The notes beneath the pieces were generated by a model that was not told the origin of the DNA, searched no databases, and saw only the letters and a list, made by a program, of their open reading frames with translations. From NCBI RefSeq assembly GCF_001570625.1, contig NZ_BBQT01000005.1, positions 107,810-171,809 of the forward strand: 64,000 nucleotides of DNA. Reading direction: 5' to 3'. This document shows positions 1-8,937 of this stretch, piece after piece. The first letter of the stretch is position 1. Every line of letters starts with the position of its first letter. A program made the translations under genes and the position numbers. The stretch comes from Syntrophomonas wolfei subsp. methylbutyratica. GTDB lineage: Bacteria; Bacillota; Syntrophomonadia; Syntrophomonadales; Syntrophomonadaceae.

Positions 1-2
1 AC

Positions 3-134
3 ATCGAAATACAGGATGTGGAAAAAGCGGTTAAAATCGGTGTGGGTACTGTTGTGGGCTTGTTCTCCGGCATGGTGTTCAAGCTGGTGCTGGCTATCGG
101 GATGTTTGTATCCTTTCTTATTGTGGTATTTTAA
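3..134 (+). CDS. C-terminal end of a small membrane protein (DUF456-like), cut by window edge
   Basis: Only the last 43 codons are present, open from base 3 and ending at TAA 132-134. The visible tail is glycine- and valine-rich and hydrophobic (GTVVGLFSGMVFKLVLAIG and on), ending in one long membrane segment. Glycine-rich C-terminal helices of this kind are seen in DUF456-type membrane proteins, but the family assignment rests on a short piece. It lies 30 bp upstream of the glutamine synthetase gene on the same strand. Function is unknown. Confidence 0.5.
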   Translation: MEIQDVEKAVKIGVGTVVGLFSGMVFKLVLAIGMFVSFLIVVF

Positions 135-164
135 TTTTAATAAGGCGGAGGTTGAGGTTGAATT

Positions 165-1493
165 TTGGATAGTAATTATATTTTCCAAAAAGTTAAAGAA
201 GATAATGTCAAATTCATTCGTTTGCAGTTTACCGATATCTTAGGCGTTTTAAAGGCTATTTCCATAACGGCGGATCAACTGCAGAAGGCTTTGGATGGGG
301 AACTCATGTTTGATGGGTCGTCGATTGAAGGATTTGTGCGTATTGAAGAATCAGATATGTACCTTAAACCCGACCCGTCGACATTTTTGGTTCTGCCCTG
401 GAACAGTACCACCTCAAAAGCGAAAACCGCCAGGATAATCTGTGATATTTTTGATTCCAACGGAGAGCCTTTTATCGGTTGTCCTCGCTTTGCTCTATCC
501 CGGGCTATTAAGGAAGCCGGAGAAATGGGCTTTAATATGCAGGTTGGGCCTGAACCCGAGTTTTTTATGTTTCACCTCGATGAAAATGGAATTCCCAGCT
601 TGCAAACCAATGATAAAGCGGGTTATTTCGATCTCCCTCCCGTTGATAAAGGAGAGGAGGCCCGCCGGGATATGGTCGAGGTATTGCAAAGCCTGGGTTT
701 TGAAATCGAGGCTTCGCATCATGAGGTAGCTCCCGGACAACATGAAATAGATTTTAAATATACTGATGCCTTGAGAACGGCGGATAATATCGTGACCTTT
801 CGTATTGCCGTCAGGATTGTGGCCCGGCGTCATGGTCTTCATGCTACTTTTATGCCCAAACCGATATACGGAATAAATGGTTCAGGGATGCACCTGCATG
901 TTTCGTTATTCCGAGGAGGGGAGAATGTATTCTTTGATCCCAACGCGTCCGATGGCCTGAGTGATACCTGCCGCTATTTCATCGGTGGAGTAATGAAGCA
1001 TGCCCGCGCAATTGCGGCTATAACTAATCCCACCGTCAATTCCTACAAGCGACTGGTGCCCGGCTACGAGGCTCCCGTATATATTGCCTGGTCTCATCGC
1101 AATCGCAGCCCTTTGATCAGGATACCGGCACGGCGGGGTATCGGAACCAGAATAGAAATACGCAATCCTGACCCCAGTTGTAATCCTTATCTAGGTCTGG
1201 CGGTAATCTTAAAAGCAGGTTTGGATGGAATCCGCAAGCGGCTGGCACCGCCGCTGCCGGTAGAGCAAAACATTTACGAAATGGATCTGGCTACCAGAAA
1301 ACAACAGGGAATAGAATCCTTGCCGGAGAATCTCTATGAGGCTATTGATGAGCTGCGCCGGAATGAGATAATCCAGGAGGCATTGGGTGCGCATATTTAT
1401 TCTCGCTTTGTGCTTGCCAAGATGAAAGAGTGGGAAAGTTACAGCTCCCGGGTTTATGATTGGGAGCTGGCCGAATACCTGGAGAAGTTTTAA
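165..1493 (+). CDS. glnA: Glutamine synthetase, type I
   Basis: Condenses glutamate, ammonia and ATP to glutamine in the cytoplasm. The 442-residue length fits the short GSI-alpha form of Firmicutes, which lacks the adenylylation insert and is controlled by feedback inhibition and regulators. Visible signatures are the N-terminal beta-grasp segment with FDGSSIEGF, the metal/glutamate-site block GPEPEFFMF, HHEVAPGQHEIDF, the ATP-site segment NGSGMHLHVSL, and the substrate-binding loop with SHRNRSPLIRIP. The chosen start is TTG at 165, preceded by GGAGG at 147-151; the spacing is a little long but no better start exists. There is no amtB or glnK nearby, so it looks like a single housekeeping gene. 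Identity is secure. Confidence 0.97.
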   Translation: MDSNYIFQKVKEDNVKFIRLQFTDILGVLKAISITADQLQKALDGELMFDGSSIEGFVRIEESDMYLKPDPSTFLVLPWNSTTSKAKTARIICDIFDSNGEPFIGCPRFALSRAIKEAGEMGFNMQVGPEPEFFMFHLDENGIPSLQTNDKAGYFDLPPVDKGEEARRDMVEVLQSLGFEIEASHHEVAPGQHEIDFKYTDALRTADNIVTFRIAVRIVARRHGLHATFMPKPIYGINGSGMHLHVSLFRGGENVFFDPNASDGLSDTCRYFIGGVMKHARAIAAITNPTVNSYKRLVPGYEAPVYIAWSHRNRSPLIRIPARRGIGTRIEIRNPDPSCNPYLGLAVILKAGLDGIRKRLAPPLPVEQNIYEMDLATRKQQGIESLPENLYEAIDELRRNEIIQEALGAHIYSRFVLAKMKEWESYSSRVYDWELAEYLEKF

Positions 1494-1501
1494 AGATATA
1501 C

Positions 1502-2116
1502 CTATATTCTACGCAGTAAACCTGCGACCTTGCCGGCAATCTGAACATCGTTAACTGTAATGGTATCCATTGAAGTATTCTCCGGCCTTAGTTCCACATA
1601 ATCATCTCTTCTATAAAATCGCTTTACCGTAGCTTCATTATCCAGAAGGGCAACAACGATTTCTCCATTAGATGCATCAGCTTGCTCTCTTACAATAAGA
1701 TAATCTCCGTCCAGAATTCCGGCTTCAATCATGCTATCTCCTTTTACCTTCAATATGAAATGATTTCCGCTTCCCAGAAAATCCACCGGTATGGAAAGAT
1801 AATTATCAATATTTTGTTCAGCCAGTATAGGTGAACCGGCGGCCACATTGCCAATTACAGGGACGGATAGGGCTTCGCTTTGAGGTAAAGGCTCATCATC
1901 CAATGGTATAATGGCCCTTGGTTTAGCGGGATCCCGGCGTAAAAGACCCTTTTCCTCAAGACGGACCAGGTGAGAATGAACGGTGGAACTGGATTTTAGC
2001 CCAACGGCCTGACCGATCTCCCTGACTGAAGGGGGATAACCCTTCTCTTTATAGCTTTGTTTAATAAAATCCAGGATTTGTTTTTGCCTTTTACCCAATT
2101 TTATTTCTTGGTTCAT
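1502..2116 (-). CDS. lexA: LexA SOS repressor
   Basis: Transcriptional repressor of the DNA-damage response that cleaves itself when stimulated by RecA. The 204 residues hold the N-terminal winged helix-turn-helix (SVREIGQAVGLKSSSTVHSH, about residues 30-49), the Ala93-Gly94 cleavage site in NVAAGSP, the catalytic Ser128 in GDSM and Lys165 in ATVKRF. Length and all catalytic residues are normal, so the protein should be active. It converges on glnA with only 8 bp between the genes. I did not find a clean Bacillus-type SOS box in its upstream region, so autoregulation is expected from the family but not shown here. A 121-bp MITE-like element lies upstream. Confidence 0.96.
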   Translation of the reverse strand: MNQEIKLGKRQKQILDFIKQSYKEKGYPPSVREIGQAVGLKSSSTVHSHLVRLEEKGLLRRDPAKPRAIIPLDDEPLPQSEALSVPVIGNVAAGSPILAEQNIDNYLSIPVDFLGSGNHFILKVKGDSMIEAGILDGDYLIVREQADASNGEIVVALLDNEATVKRFYRRDDYVELRPENTSMDTITVNDVQIAGKVAGLLRRI

Positions 2117-2251
2117 TTCTTGACCTCCACGGGGATTTATTTTACATTATAACATGAATTAGGGATGAAAAAACAACTGTTCGCTTAAAATGTGGAATAA
2201 GATTGTCCCAGGGACGGCAAAGAGATGGGATAAAAAACAAATGTTTATTTT

Positions 2252-2372
2252 GATGTCACTGCAAAAAGTCATTTTTCAAAATTAACACTGCCATATCTAG
2301 TATAATGGTGAGGTTTTGAACACCATATGTAGCGTTGAGTATACCCGGGAACAGGTTTTTTGCAGTGGCATC
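2252..2372. mobile_element. Short MITE-like element with 16-bp terminal inverted repeats
   Basis: The left end GATGTCACTGCAAAAA (2252-2267) is repeated in inverted form at 2357-2372 with one mismatch. No ORF lies between them. The core CACTGCAAAAA is shared with the ends of the larger elements at 3199-3474 and 18308-18582 and with the fragment at 38021, which points to one transposase family acting on all of them. The right end reaches almost to the stop of the tRNA thiolase gene (2378). Confidence 0.65.
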
Positions 2373-2377
2373 TTGTT

Positions 2378-3100
2378 TTAAATCCAGAAAGATTCTTGAT
2401 CTACATTTTCAATGCTGGCCAGAAACTTCTGGCGCGCTCCGGGGAAGTGGGATTCAATAAGGTTCAGCAATTCTCCGACTTCAGCGCGTTTGCCGACACC
2501 ATCTGCGGGGCAGCGGTTGGGGGCAGGAGAGAGACCTTTGGCTTCGATAAAGCGTGTTATATCAGCTTCTTCTACATAAACCAGAGGCCGGATTATGGTG
2601 ATATCCATGCGGTCCAGGTAGGTGCTGGGTTTAAATACCTTAAATCGACCCTCGAAAAGCATGGAGAGAAACATGGTATTGACTGCATCATCCAGATGAT
2701 GACCCAGGGCCACCTTATTGCAATTAAGACCTTTGGCCAGCCGGTTCAGGGCTCCCCGTCGCAGGTTGGCACATAGGGAACAAGGGTTTTTCTCCTGGCG
2801 ATTATCAAAAACTATTTGACCAATATGGCTTTTCTCTACAGTTAAGGGTGCTCCCAGTTCCTCGCAAAATGCCGACATAACTTCAATATCATTCTCCCAA
2901 CCGAGATCGAGATAAACCGGAAATACTAAAAAATCCAGGGGGGTATAGCGATACAGCAACAGCAAGAAATAGAGCAGGGTAAGACTGTCTTTACCCCCCG
3001 ACATTCCTATAGCCACCCGGTCGCCATTCTCCAGCAGCCGGTATTTTAGATTGGCATCGCGAATATTTCTAAAAATCTTCTTCTCCAAACGCTTACTCAT
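2378..3100 (-). CDS. TtcA-family PP-loop ATPase, probable tRNA 2-thiolation enzyme
   Basis: The 240-residue protein carries the PP-loop GMSGGKDSLTLLYF near residue 33, which adenylates a target base carbonyl, and a central CSLCANLRRGALNRLA segment whose CxxC cysteines match the Fe-S/sulfur-transfer pair of TtcA. GHHLDDAVNTMFLSML is the usual TtcA/TilS block. In TtcA these features serve 2-thiocytidine formation at tRNA position 32; related proteins thiolate other tRNA positions, so the exact base is not settled. The length is slightly short for TtcA. It is a single gene, with a GGGGACGG-type palindrome directly upstream. Confidence 0.8.
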   Translation of the reverse strand: MSKRLEKKIFRNIRDANLKYRLLENGDRVAIGMSGGKDSLTLLYFLLLLYRYTPLDFLVFPVYLDLGWENDIEVMSAFCEELGAPLTVEKSHIGQIVFDNRQEKNPCSLCANLRRGALNRLAKGLNCNKVALGHHLDDAVNTMFLSMLFEGRFKVFKPSTYLDRMDITIIRPLVYVEEADITRFIEAKGLSPAPNRCPADGVGKRAEVGELLNLIESHFPGARQKFLASIENVDQESFWI

Positions 3101-3118
3101 CCACTTGCTTCCCTAGAG

Positions 3119-3147
3119 GGTGTCAAGGGGACGGTCCTTTTGACACC
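3119..3147. repeat. Clostridial GGGGACGG-type palindromic repeat
   Basis: GGTGTCAA (3119-3126) pairs with TTGACACC (3140-3147) around a GGGGACGG centre. A similar half-element with GGGGACGG sits near 4856. Such short intergenic palindromes are common in Syntrophomonas and Desulfotomaculum relatives; role unknown. A stretch of repeated CCCCTCACC units follows at about 3150-3180. Confidence 0.6.
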
Positions 3148-3198
3148 GCAACCCCTCACCCCTCACCCCTTACCCCTCACTTTTCTTACTAATTAATG

Positions 3199-3474
3199 TT
3201 GGTTCTACTGCAAAAACCCCTTTTTGTTGCATAAGGGTTGCATAAATATGCAAAGCGAGCGTTGGCGAAGCATGGATGCAACACCCGGCGAAGACGAGCA
3301 GGCGAAAGGGGGCGAGCGACAGGATGTCGCGGGAGCGCCACCTCCCATGGACGGGAGATTGGCGCGGTACCCCTTGAGCCGCGAGACAAGCCGTAGGTGT
3401 TGCCCATGCGTAGACTGCGAGCGGAATATTTATGCAAGCAAATGCATAATTATTACTTTTTGCAGCGGAATTAA
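3199..3474. mobile_element. 275-bp MITE-like element, copy 1
   Basis: The ends are TTGGTTCTACTGCAAAAA (3199-3216) and the imperfect inverse TTTTTGCAGCGGAATTAA (3457-3474). An 11-bp direct repeat AATTAATGTTG at 3191-3201 and 3469-3479 overlaps the borders and may be a target-site duplication. The inside is GC-rich, has no credible ORF, and is built of nested inverted segments: TTGCATAAATAT near both ends, then GCATGGATGCAACACC facing GGTGTTGCCCATGC. A full inverted copy lies at 18308-18582 and one end of a third at 38021. The strong internal folding could also give a structured RNA. Confidence 0.75.
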
Positions 3475-3517
3475 TGTTGAAAAAGGGGAGCTGGTTTTCT
3501 CCCCTTAATACCCCGTC

Positions 3518-4810
3518 TTATTTCTTGGCCGGTGTTCGCTTGAGACTTTGGCTTAGCAGTTCTACCGGGTGCATGACGCGCGCATTCCACTTGTGCCTTT
3601 GCACCCCATGTCTTAGTTGCATCATACAGCTGGGACAGCAGGTAGCAATTACCGCAGCAGCAGTTTCCATGGCACTATCCATCTTCTTGTCCAAGATCCT
3701 CATTGACAGGTCATAGTGGGTCAGGCTATAGGTTCCGGAACCGCCACAACAGCGATTGGCTTCACCCATTTCTATATATTCCACTTCCGGTATCTGCTGA
3801 AGAAGCTCTCGGGGAGCCTTTTTAATCCCCTGGGCATTGGCCAGGTGACAGGGGTCATGATAAGTTGCCTTTATTCTTTTCTCAACTTCTTTGCCGGGTA
3901 TTATGATCTCAAGCTTTTCCATCAGGAATTGGGTTAAATCCATTACCTTTTGAGAAAAAGCCATAGCCTCATCCTCAATCTTCAAACCTCCCAACAGGAA
4001 TTCCATGTTCTTGGGGGATAAAGCTGACGAACAGGAGGCGCAATCAGTAACAATATAGTCATAATCAGCGTTGTTGAATATCTTTATATTATGGACGGCC
4101 AATTTCCTGGCCGTATCCATTTTGCCATTGGCAATGTGCGGCAGACCACAGCACTTCATATCCCGGGGAATAATTACTTCACAACCGTAGTGGGTAAGTA
4201 CATCCACCGTAGCCCGTGCCACCTGGGGATTCAAGAGGTCGGTACCACAACCCAGGAAATAGGCTATACGATATTTCTTTTCCCCCCGGGCCGGGTTATA
4301 TTCCGGAAGAAAGCTTCGCGCTGACTGCCGGGGAACGGAAGTCAAGATTTTCTCCGCTTTAGATAAATCGCCAGGTAGAATACTGGTCAATCCCAGATTG
4401 CGAGCCAGGCTCTGCAAGCCGCTTTTTTGAGCTCCCCACATTAACCTGCTGGAGGCTTTGAGCAAACCCGGTCTGGTCCACAGGCTGTCAAATATCAGTT
4501 CCTTGCTCAGACTGGGATTCTTGTCATATATATAGGAACGGGCCGCCGCATTCAGTTCATGTATATCTATTCCCGAGGGACAATTGACACTGCAGTTCTC
4601 ACACATAAGGCAATTGCTTAAACGCTCACTCACATCGTTATTCGGCTCAACCTTGCCATCTCTTAGCATCTGCACCATGAAAACATGTCCGCGGGGGGCG
4701 GCGGTTTCATTTCTAATTTCAGCAAAAACCGGGCATACACTTCTGCATTTACCGCAACGCACACATTTCATTATTTGCTCTTTTACGGGAGGCAATTCAT
4801 GAAACTCCAC
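3518..4810 (-). CDS. GlcF-like (Fe-S)-binding subunit of a 2-hydroxyacid dehydrogenase
   Basis: Soluble electron-transfer subunit of 430 residues. It has an N-terminal pair of [4Fe-4S] motifs (CVRCGKCRSVCP and CLMCENCSVNCP) and two C-terminal CCG domains (CCGLPH, then HDPCHLANAQG with RCCGGSG and CCPSC). This order is that of glycolate oxidase GlcF and related D-lactate dehydrogenase subunits. The longer open frame begins at 4921, but GGAGGAGG at 4816-4823 places the start at GTG 4810, five bases downstream. The FAD subunit is encoded just upstream (4992-6392) on the same strand, so the two probably form one oxidoreductase passing electrons from glycolate or D-lactate to an unknown acceptor. 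The substrate cannot be told from sequence. Confidence 0.85.
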   Translation of the reverse strand: MEFHELPPVKEQIMKCVRCGKCRSVCPVFAEIRNETAAPRGHVFMVQMLRDGKVEPNNDVSERLSNCLMCENCSVNCPSGIDIHELNAAARSYIYDKNPSLSKELIFDSLWTRPGLLKASSRLMWGAQKSGLQSLARNLGLTSILPGDLSKAEKILTSVPRQSARSFLPEYNPARGEKKYRIAYFLGCGTDLLNPQVARATVDVLTHYGCEVIIPRDMKCCGLPHIANGKMDTARKLAVHNIKIFNNADYDYIVTDCASCSSALSPKNMEFLLGGLKIEDEAMAFSQKVMDLTQFLMEKLEIIIPGKEVEKRIKATYHDPCHLANAQGIKKAPRELLQQIPEVEYIEMGEANRCCGGSGTYSLTHYDLSMRILDKKMDSAMETAAAVIATCCPSCMMQLRHGVQRHKWNARVMHPVELLSQSLKRTPAKK

Positions 4811-4991
4811 CAAAACCTCCTCCTTCCAATAAACTAACCCTCCAAATGTCATGGGGACGGGGTTGCTGACAAACAACATCAAAAACTCTTTACTTACTAA
4901 CCCCCTATGGCCAGGGGACATAAACCTCGATGAAAAGGGGAATTAGCCGGCACTTGAATGCTGAGATGCAGTAGCCATCCCCTTGTGCTGC

Positions 4992-6392
4992 TTAGATCAG
5001 CTTACCCGGATTCATTATGCCCCGGGGATCGAAAACCCTCTTTATATCGCGCATAAGCTGGGCGGCCCGGCCGTGCTCCAGTTCAGCATATTGCCGGCGG
5101 ACAGCGCCCACCCCATGTTCCCCGGTGGTGGAACCCTCCATGGCAATAGCCAGGAGGTGTATTTCATGCACTAAATCTATAACTTTTTTTACTTCTTCGG
5201 GATTTTCCGGGTTAATTACCGGAGCGGTATGAACATTACCATCCCCGATATGTCCATAATTTACTACCTTTATCCCATATTTTTCTCCCAGGGCTCTGAT
5301 GGCTCTGAGGGTATCGGCTACACGCGACAGGGGAACACTTATATCTTCACCCGCAAACACCCGGCTGGCATCAGCTCTTACTCTGGCAGCAGCAGTAGCG
5401 GTTATGCTGCGTCCTTCCCATAACTCAGCCATTCTCCTGGGTTCTGTGGCCCATTCCACGCTGCGGGCCCTCTTTCCCACCACTTCTTTTATAAGCGAGC
5501 CCTCATATTCCACGCTGGGGGGATTGCCGTCAACCTCGAACAAAAGAATTGCTTCTGCCTGGGGGAGATTTATTTCCGGTTTAAACTGATTTACTGCGTC
5601 TATAGCAGAACTGTCAAGGATTTCAATACCTGAAGGCAGTATCCCCGCCTGGTATATATCGAGTACGGCCGCCGGGGCCTCATCCAAATTATCAAATACG
5701 GCCATGGCAATACCGCGAGCTTTGGGTTTGGGCCAGCAGCGCAGGCGAATCCTGGTTACAATCCCCAGTACCCCTTCTGAGCCTACCATTAGTTTGGTAA
5801 GGTTTAAACCGGAGACATTTTTTATGCACCTGGCCTTGACCCCGCCGGTGGTAATTACCTCTCCGTTGGGCAATACCACTTCCAGCCCTAAAATATATTG
5901 TTCGGTGCAACCATATTTTACCGCCCTCAAGCCACTGGCATTGTTGGCGACCATGCCTCCTATAGTACACATCTGACTGCTTCCGGGATCCGGCGGGAAG
6001 AATAGATTATATTTAGAAAGTTCCTGGTTTAGTTGGGCATGAATAACCCCGGGACGGACAATAACCTGCATGTTGGGAGCGTCTATTTCCACGATTTCAT
6101 CCCAGGTAGACAAATCCAGAACTATACCACCCTTTAGGGCGATACAGCCACCCGTCTCACCGGTTCCTGCACCTCGGGGAACAATATCAATATTATTTTC
6201 AAAGGCAAAGCTGGCTATATTCTGCACTTCTTCCGTGGAGCGGGGAAAGACCACAGCCAGTGGGCTAACCGGCTCCAGCTTGGTCAAAAAGGAACTGTCA
6301 TAGGAATAATACATCAAATCCAGCTCTTCGCTCAAAACCTTTTCCTTACCCAGCATTTTTATTAAAGCTTGTCTTATCTTATCTTTATCCAA
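4992..6392 (-). CDS. GlcD-like FAD-linked 2-hydroxyacid dehydrogenase subunit
   Basis: Flavoprotein of 466 residues in the FAD_binding_4 / FAD-linked oxidase C family (GlcD, D-lactate dehydrogenase). The N-terminal FAD domain shows PRGAGTGETGGC, then CTIGGMVANNASGLRAVKYG and GSEGVLGIVT. The C-terminal cap ends with NYGHIGDGNVHTAP and GEHGVG, which carry the histidines and glutamate of the flavin and substrate site. The start is TTG 6392 with GGGGGGAG at 6401-6408. It precedes the GlcF-like gene in one operon. The likely reaction is oxidation of D-lactate or glycolate to the 2-oxo acid. No permease or regulator is attached. Confidence 0.88.
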   Translation of the reverse strand: MDKDKIRQALIKMLGKEKVLSEELDLMYYSYDSSFLTKLEPVSPLAVVFPRSTEEVQNIASFAFENNIDIVPRGAGTGETGGCIALKGGIVLDLSTWDEIVEIDAPNMQVIVRPGVIHAQLNQELSKYNLFFPPDPGSSQMCTIGGMVANNASGLRAVKYGCTEQYILGLEVVLPNGEVITTGGVKARCIKNVSGLNLTKLMVGSEGVLGIVTRIRLRCWPKPKARGIAMAVFDNLDEAPAAVLDIYQAGILPSGIEILDSSAIDAVNQFKPEINLPQAEAILLFEVDGNPPSVEYEGSLIKEVVGKRARSVEWATEPRRMAELWEGRSITATAAARVRADASRVFAGEDISVPLSRVADTLRAIRALGEKYGIKVVNYGHIGDGNVHTAPVINPENPEEVKKVIDLVHEIHLLAIAMEGSTTGEHGVGAVRRQYAELEHGRAAQLMRDIKRVFDPRGIMNPGKLI

Positions 6393-6827
6393 AGAAATTC
6401 ACTCCCCCCTAAAAACTAATATACTAAAGAAATTCTCCAAATTCCTTGCCTATTATAACACAGATGAAGTTAAAGAGGATTTCTAATTTCAGCTTCCCTA
6501 TTATCCAAGCTGAGGTTTCCATGCCACCTGCTTATTATCTTTCCCTTGCCACCTTAAACTCTCAAGCCGTCATCGGGTGTTGCATTCATGTTTCTATATC
6601 CTGTTGCATCGAGTTTTTTGCCGCAGAGTAATAAGTGGCTTAGTACAGTCCTTTTTAGACTAAAGAGGGAGTGATCCTATTACATATATCTCAACACGTA
6701 TCGACAATATAATGCAATCGTACAAGCTATAATGCAAAATTACATGAATGCTAAATTAGCAAAATTGCCGCAAAACCCGAGAGGTAAAGGCTCAATGTGA
6801 ATGATATGCTCTTGTATCGCGAAATAA

Positions 6828-6855
6828 ATGCAAATTAGCATGATGCAATTGGCAT
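6828..6855. promoter_or_regulatory. Candidate activator sites: two ATGC-N5/6-GCAT palindromes
   Basis: ATGCAAATTAGCAT (6828-6841) and ATGCAATTGGCAT (6843-6855) lie side by side, with ATGCAT at 6858-6863. They stand about 105-135 bp upstream of the -24/-12 element, the normal distance for enhancer-binding proteins that act with sigma-54. The activator is unknown. Confidence 0.45.
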
Positions 6856-6960
6856 ACATGCATTAATATTGGTGAAAATTTTTATCTAAATAATTAAATA
6901 TATATTATGCAAGTATTAGAATGCCATATGAATCCGAAGCTTAGAGCAATTATTAACTTT

Positions 6961-6976
6961 TGGCATTCTATTTGCA
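6961..6976 (+). promoter_or_regulatory. Sigma-54-type -24/-12 promoter
   Basis: TGGCATTCTATTTGCA matches the sigma-54 pattern TGGCACG-N4-TTGCA, with GG and GC at the required spacing. It lies about 170 bp upstream of the CoA-transferase start. Sigma-54 control would need an enhancer-binding activator, consistent with the upstream palindromes. Confidence 0.6.
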
Positions 6977-7147
6977 TGTATTATCAGAAAGGATTGAATA
7001 TTTAGAAATTTCCCGCATTAATTTGTTCCCGCTTAGCGAATAAAGCTAAAGATAAGCAATTAAATCTGTATGAAAGGGGTTGATGCCAGAAGCATTCTTA
7101 TTTTCTGTTCGGTTTGTCAGATATTAATATAAGGAGGAGTTATAATA

Positions 7148-8491
7148 ATGAGTTTTGCGGACGAATATAGAAAAAAGCTAGTTTCAGCGGATGAGGCAGT
7201 AAAAATTGTGAAATCTGGAGACTGGATCGATTTTGGTTCCTTTTGTGGACAGGTCAGAACCCTGGACAAGGCCTTAGCAAAACGCAAAGATGAACTGAAA
7301 GATGTTAAAATATGGACTTGTGTTAATCCCTATCCAACCGAGGTTAATGTGGCCGATCCGGAGGGTGACTCCTTTGTCTGGCATAGCTGGCATATGTCCG
7401 GTGCGGATCGCAAGGTCGCAAAAACCAAAGCGGTTTATTATTCTTCGATAGTCTACTCGGAGCTACCCCGTTATGTCCGGGAGCATATTGAGCCCCTGGC
7501 GGTAGCCATGCTGCAAGTTACTCCCATGGATAAACACGGATATTTTAATTTTGGACCCCAGGCTACCCACACCCGTGCAGTTTGCGACCGGGCCCAAAAG
7601 ATTATTGTGGAAGTAAACGAAAAACAACCCCGTTGCCTTGGTGGTTATGAAGAAGCTATCCACATTTCGGAAGTTGATTATATTGTGGAAGGGGAAAACC
7701 AGCCCCTGGCCCAGATTCCGGCTCCGCCTCTCAGCGAAGTAGATGAAAAGATAGCCAAACTTATTCTGGAGGATATGTATGACGGATGTTGTGTTCAGTT
7801 GGGAATTGGCGGTATTCCTAATGCGGTGGGCATGATGATCGCAGACTCTGACCTGAGGGATCTGGGATGTCACACCGAAATGCTGGTGGATGCCTATGTC
7901 TATATGCATGAGGCAGGAAAGCTGTCTGGCAGCAAAAAACAAACCGATCCCGGAAAAATGGTCTATACCTTTGCTCTGGGTACCCAAATGCTTTATGACT
8001 TTATCGATGACAATACCAAATGCGCCATGTATCCGGTAAATTATACCAATAGCCCAGCTGTTTCTTCACTCAACAATAATCTTATAACCATTAATAATGC
8101 GGTGGAAATCGATCTCTATGGGCAGATTTGTGCCGAGTCATCCGGATTCCGTCAGATTAGTGGAACCGGAGGACAGTTCGATTTTGTCATGGCCGGTTAC
8201 CTCTCCCGGGGCGGCAAATCTTTTGTATGTATGCCTTCTTCATATAAAGCTGCGGACGGGAGTATCAAATCCAGAATATGTCCCGCGCTTCCCCCGGGAG
8301 GAATTGTTACCGATACCCGTTCCATGGCCCCTATTATCGTTACCGAATACGGCAAATTTCATCAAAAGGGCATGTCAGTTTGGCAGCGGGCGGAAGGCTT
8401 GATCGGAATTGCTCATCCTGATACCAGAGATGAGCTAATCAAAGCCGCCCAGGAGCAGGGTATTTGGAGAAGGAGCAACAAAATAAGCTAA
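7148..8491 (+). CDS. Acetyl-CoA hydrolase / 4-hydroxybutyrate CoA-transferase family enzyme
   Basis: Class I CoA-transferase of 447 residues that moves CoA between an acyl-CoA and a free acid. The N-terminal domain has the DFGSFCGQ oxyanion-type loop region and [13 protein letters not shown]; the C-terminal domain has [19 protein letters not shown] and the end block HPDTRDEL typical of this family. Length is normal. The start has the strong ribosome site AAGGAGGAG upstream. It stands alone between a sigma-54-type promoter and a terminator. In a syntrophic fatty-acid oxidiser such an enzyme could activate butyrate from acetyl-CoA or release acetate; the true substrate is not visible in the sequence. 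Confidence 0.85.
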   Translation: MSFADEYRKKLVSADEAVKIVKSGDWIDFGSFCGQVRTLDKALAKRKDELKDVKIWTCVNPYPTEVNVADPEGDSFVWHSWHMSGADRKVAKTKAVYYSSIVYSELPRYVREHIEPLAVAMLQVTPMDKHGYFNFGPQATHTRAVCDRAQKIIVEVNEKQPRCLGGYEEAIHISEVDYIVEGENQPLAQIPAPPLSEVDEKIAKLILEDMYDGCCVQLGIGGIPNAVGMMIADSDLRDLGCHTEMLVDAYVYMHEAGKLSGSKKQTDPGKMVYTFALGTQMLYDFIDDNTKCAMYPVNYTNSPAVSSLNNNLITINNAVEIDLYGQICAESSGFRQISGTGGQFDFVMAGYLSRGGKSFVCMPSSYKAADGSIKSRICPALPPGGIVTDTRSMAPIIVTEYGKFHQKGMSVWQRAEGLIGIAHPDTRDELIKAAQEQGIWRRSNKIS

Positions 8492-8937
8492 TTAATAACA
8501 CTTGTTAGTCAAAGCACCCTGTAGTTGAAAAAGGAATAATCAACTATTGCTAAAAGTCGTGATGCTGATAAAGGAATAAGAATTCAATTATAAAGCACCC
8601 CAATAGAATAGCCCCATATTATATTCCCCCAGTTTTTTTAAAAGCGGCAGGATCTACTCTGCCGCTTCATTCTTTAATCTAAAGTTGGAGTTGCAGTTAA
8701 AAAGCGTTGGATAATTGGATATAATCTATATTAGACTTTAATACTATTGTTTTTGCTTCGCAAAAGCCTGATTTTGCACAGCGCTAAACATAGTTCCTTG
8801 TTTAAGGCATAAATTTAAACGGGAAGGGCAGCAGGTTTTAGCATCCGGTAGAATTATGGAAAAGCGGAACCACGCTATACAGCAAGTTGTTGACGATATC
8901 TGCCTGCCAGGTTGATTAATGTTTAAAAGGAGAATTT
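8492..8937. other. Intergenic region between the CoA-transferase gene and murB
   Basis: Apart from the terminator at 8642-8675, I see no ORF, repeat or convincing promoter. A TATAAT at 8720-8725 has no well-spaced -35 partner. Confidence 0.5.
8642..8675 (+). terminator. Rho-independent terminator after the CoA-transferase gene
   Basis: AAGCGGCAG (8642-8650) pairs perfectly with CTGCCGCTT (8659-8667) across an 8-nt loop, followed by CATTCTTT. The stem is strong; the T tract is modest. Confidence 0.75.

Larger units (their letters stand above)
6393..7147. other. 755-bp AT-rich intergenic region before the CoA-transferase gene
   Basis: No credible ORF. It holds the sigma-54-type promoter and palindromic sites listed separately, with several ATGCAA/TGCAT-rich words between about 6710 and 6865. 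Near 6610-6632, TTTTTTGCCGCAGAGTAA resembles a decayed end of the MITE family, without a partner end. Confidence 0.6.

Noticed and set aside
2117..2251. SOS box controlling lexA
   Set aside because: GAAC/GTTC half-sites occur, but none has the spacing of a Firmicute LexA operator.
3189..3508. ORFs of 80-95 codons within the 275-bp elements
   Set aside because: They appear on both strands in both copies, lack ribosome sites, and follow from the GC-rich palindromic repeat.
6605..6632. Another copy of the MITE family upstream of the CoA-transferase gene
   Set aside because: Only a weak match to one end is seen and no partner end exists, so it is mentioned in the gap entry but not called.
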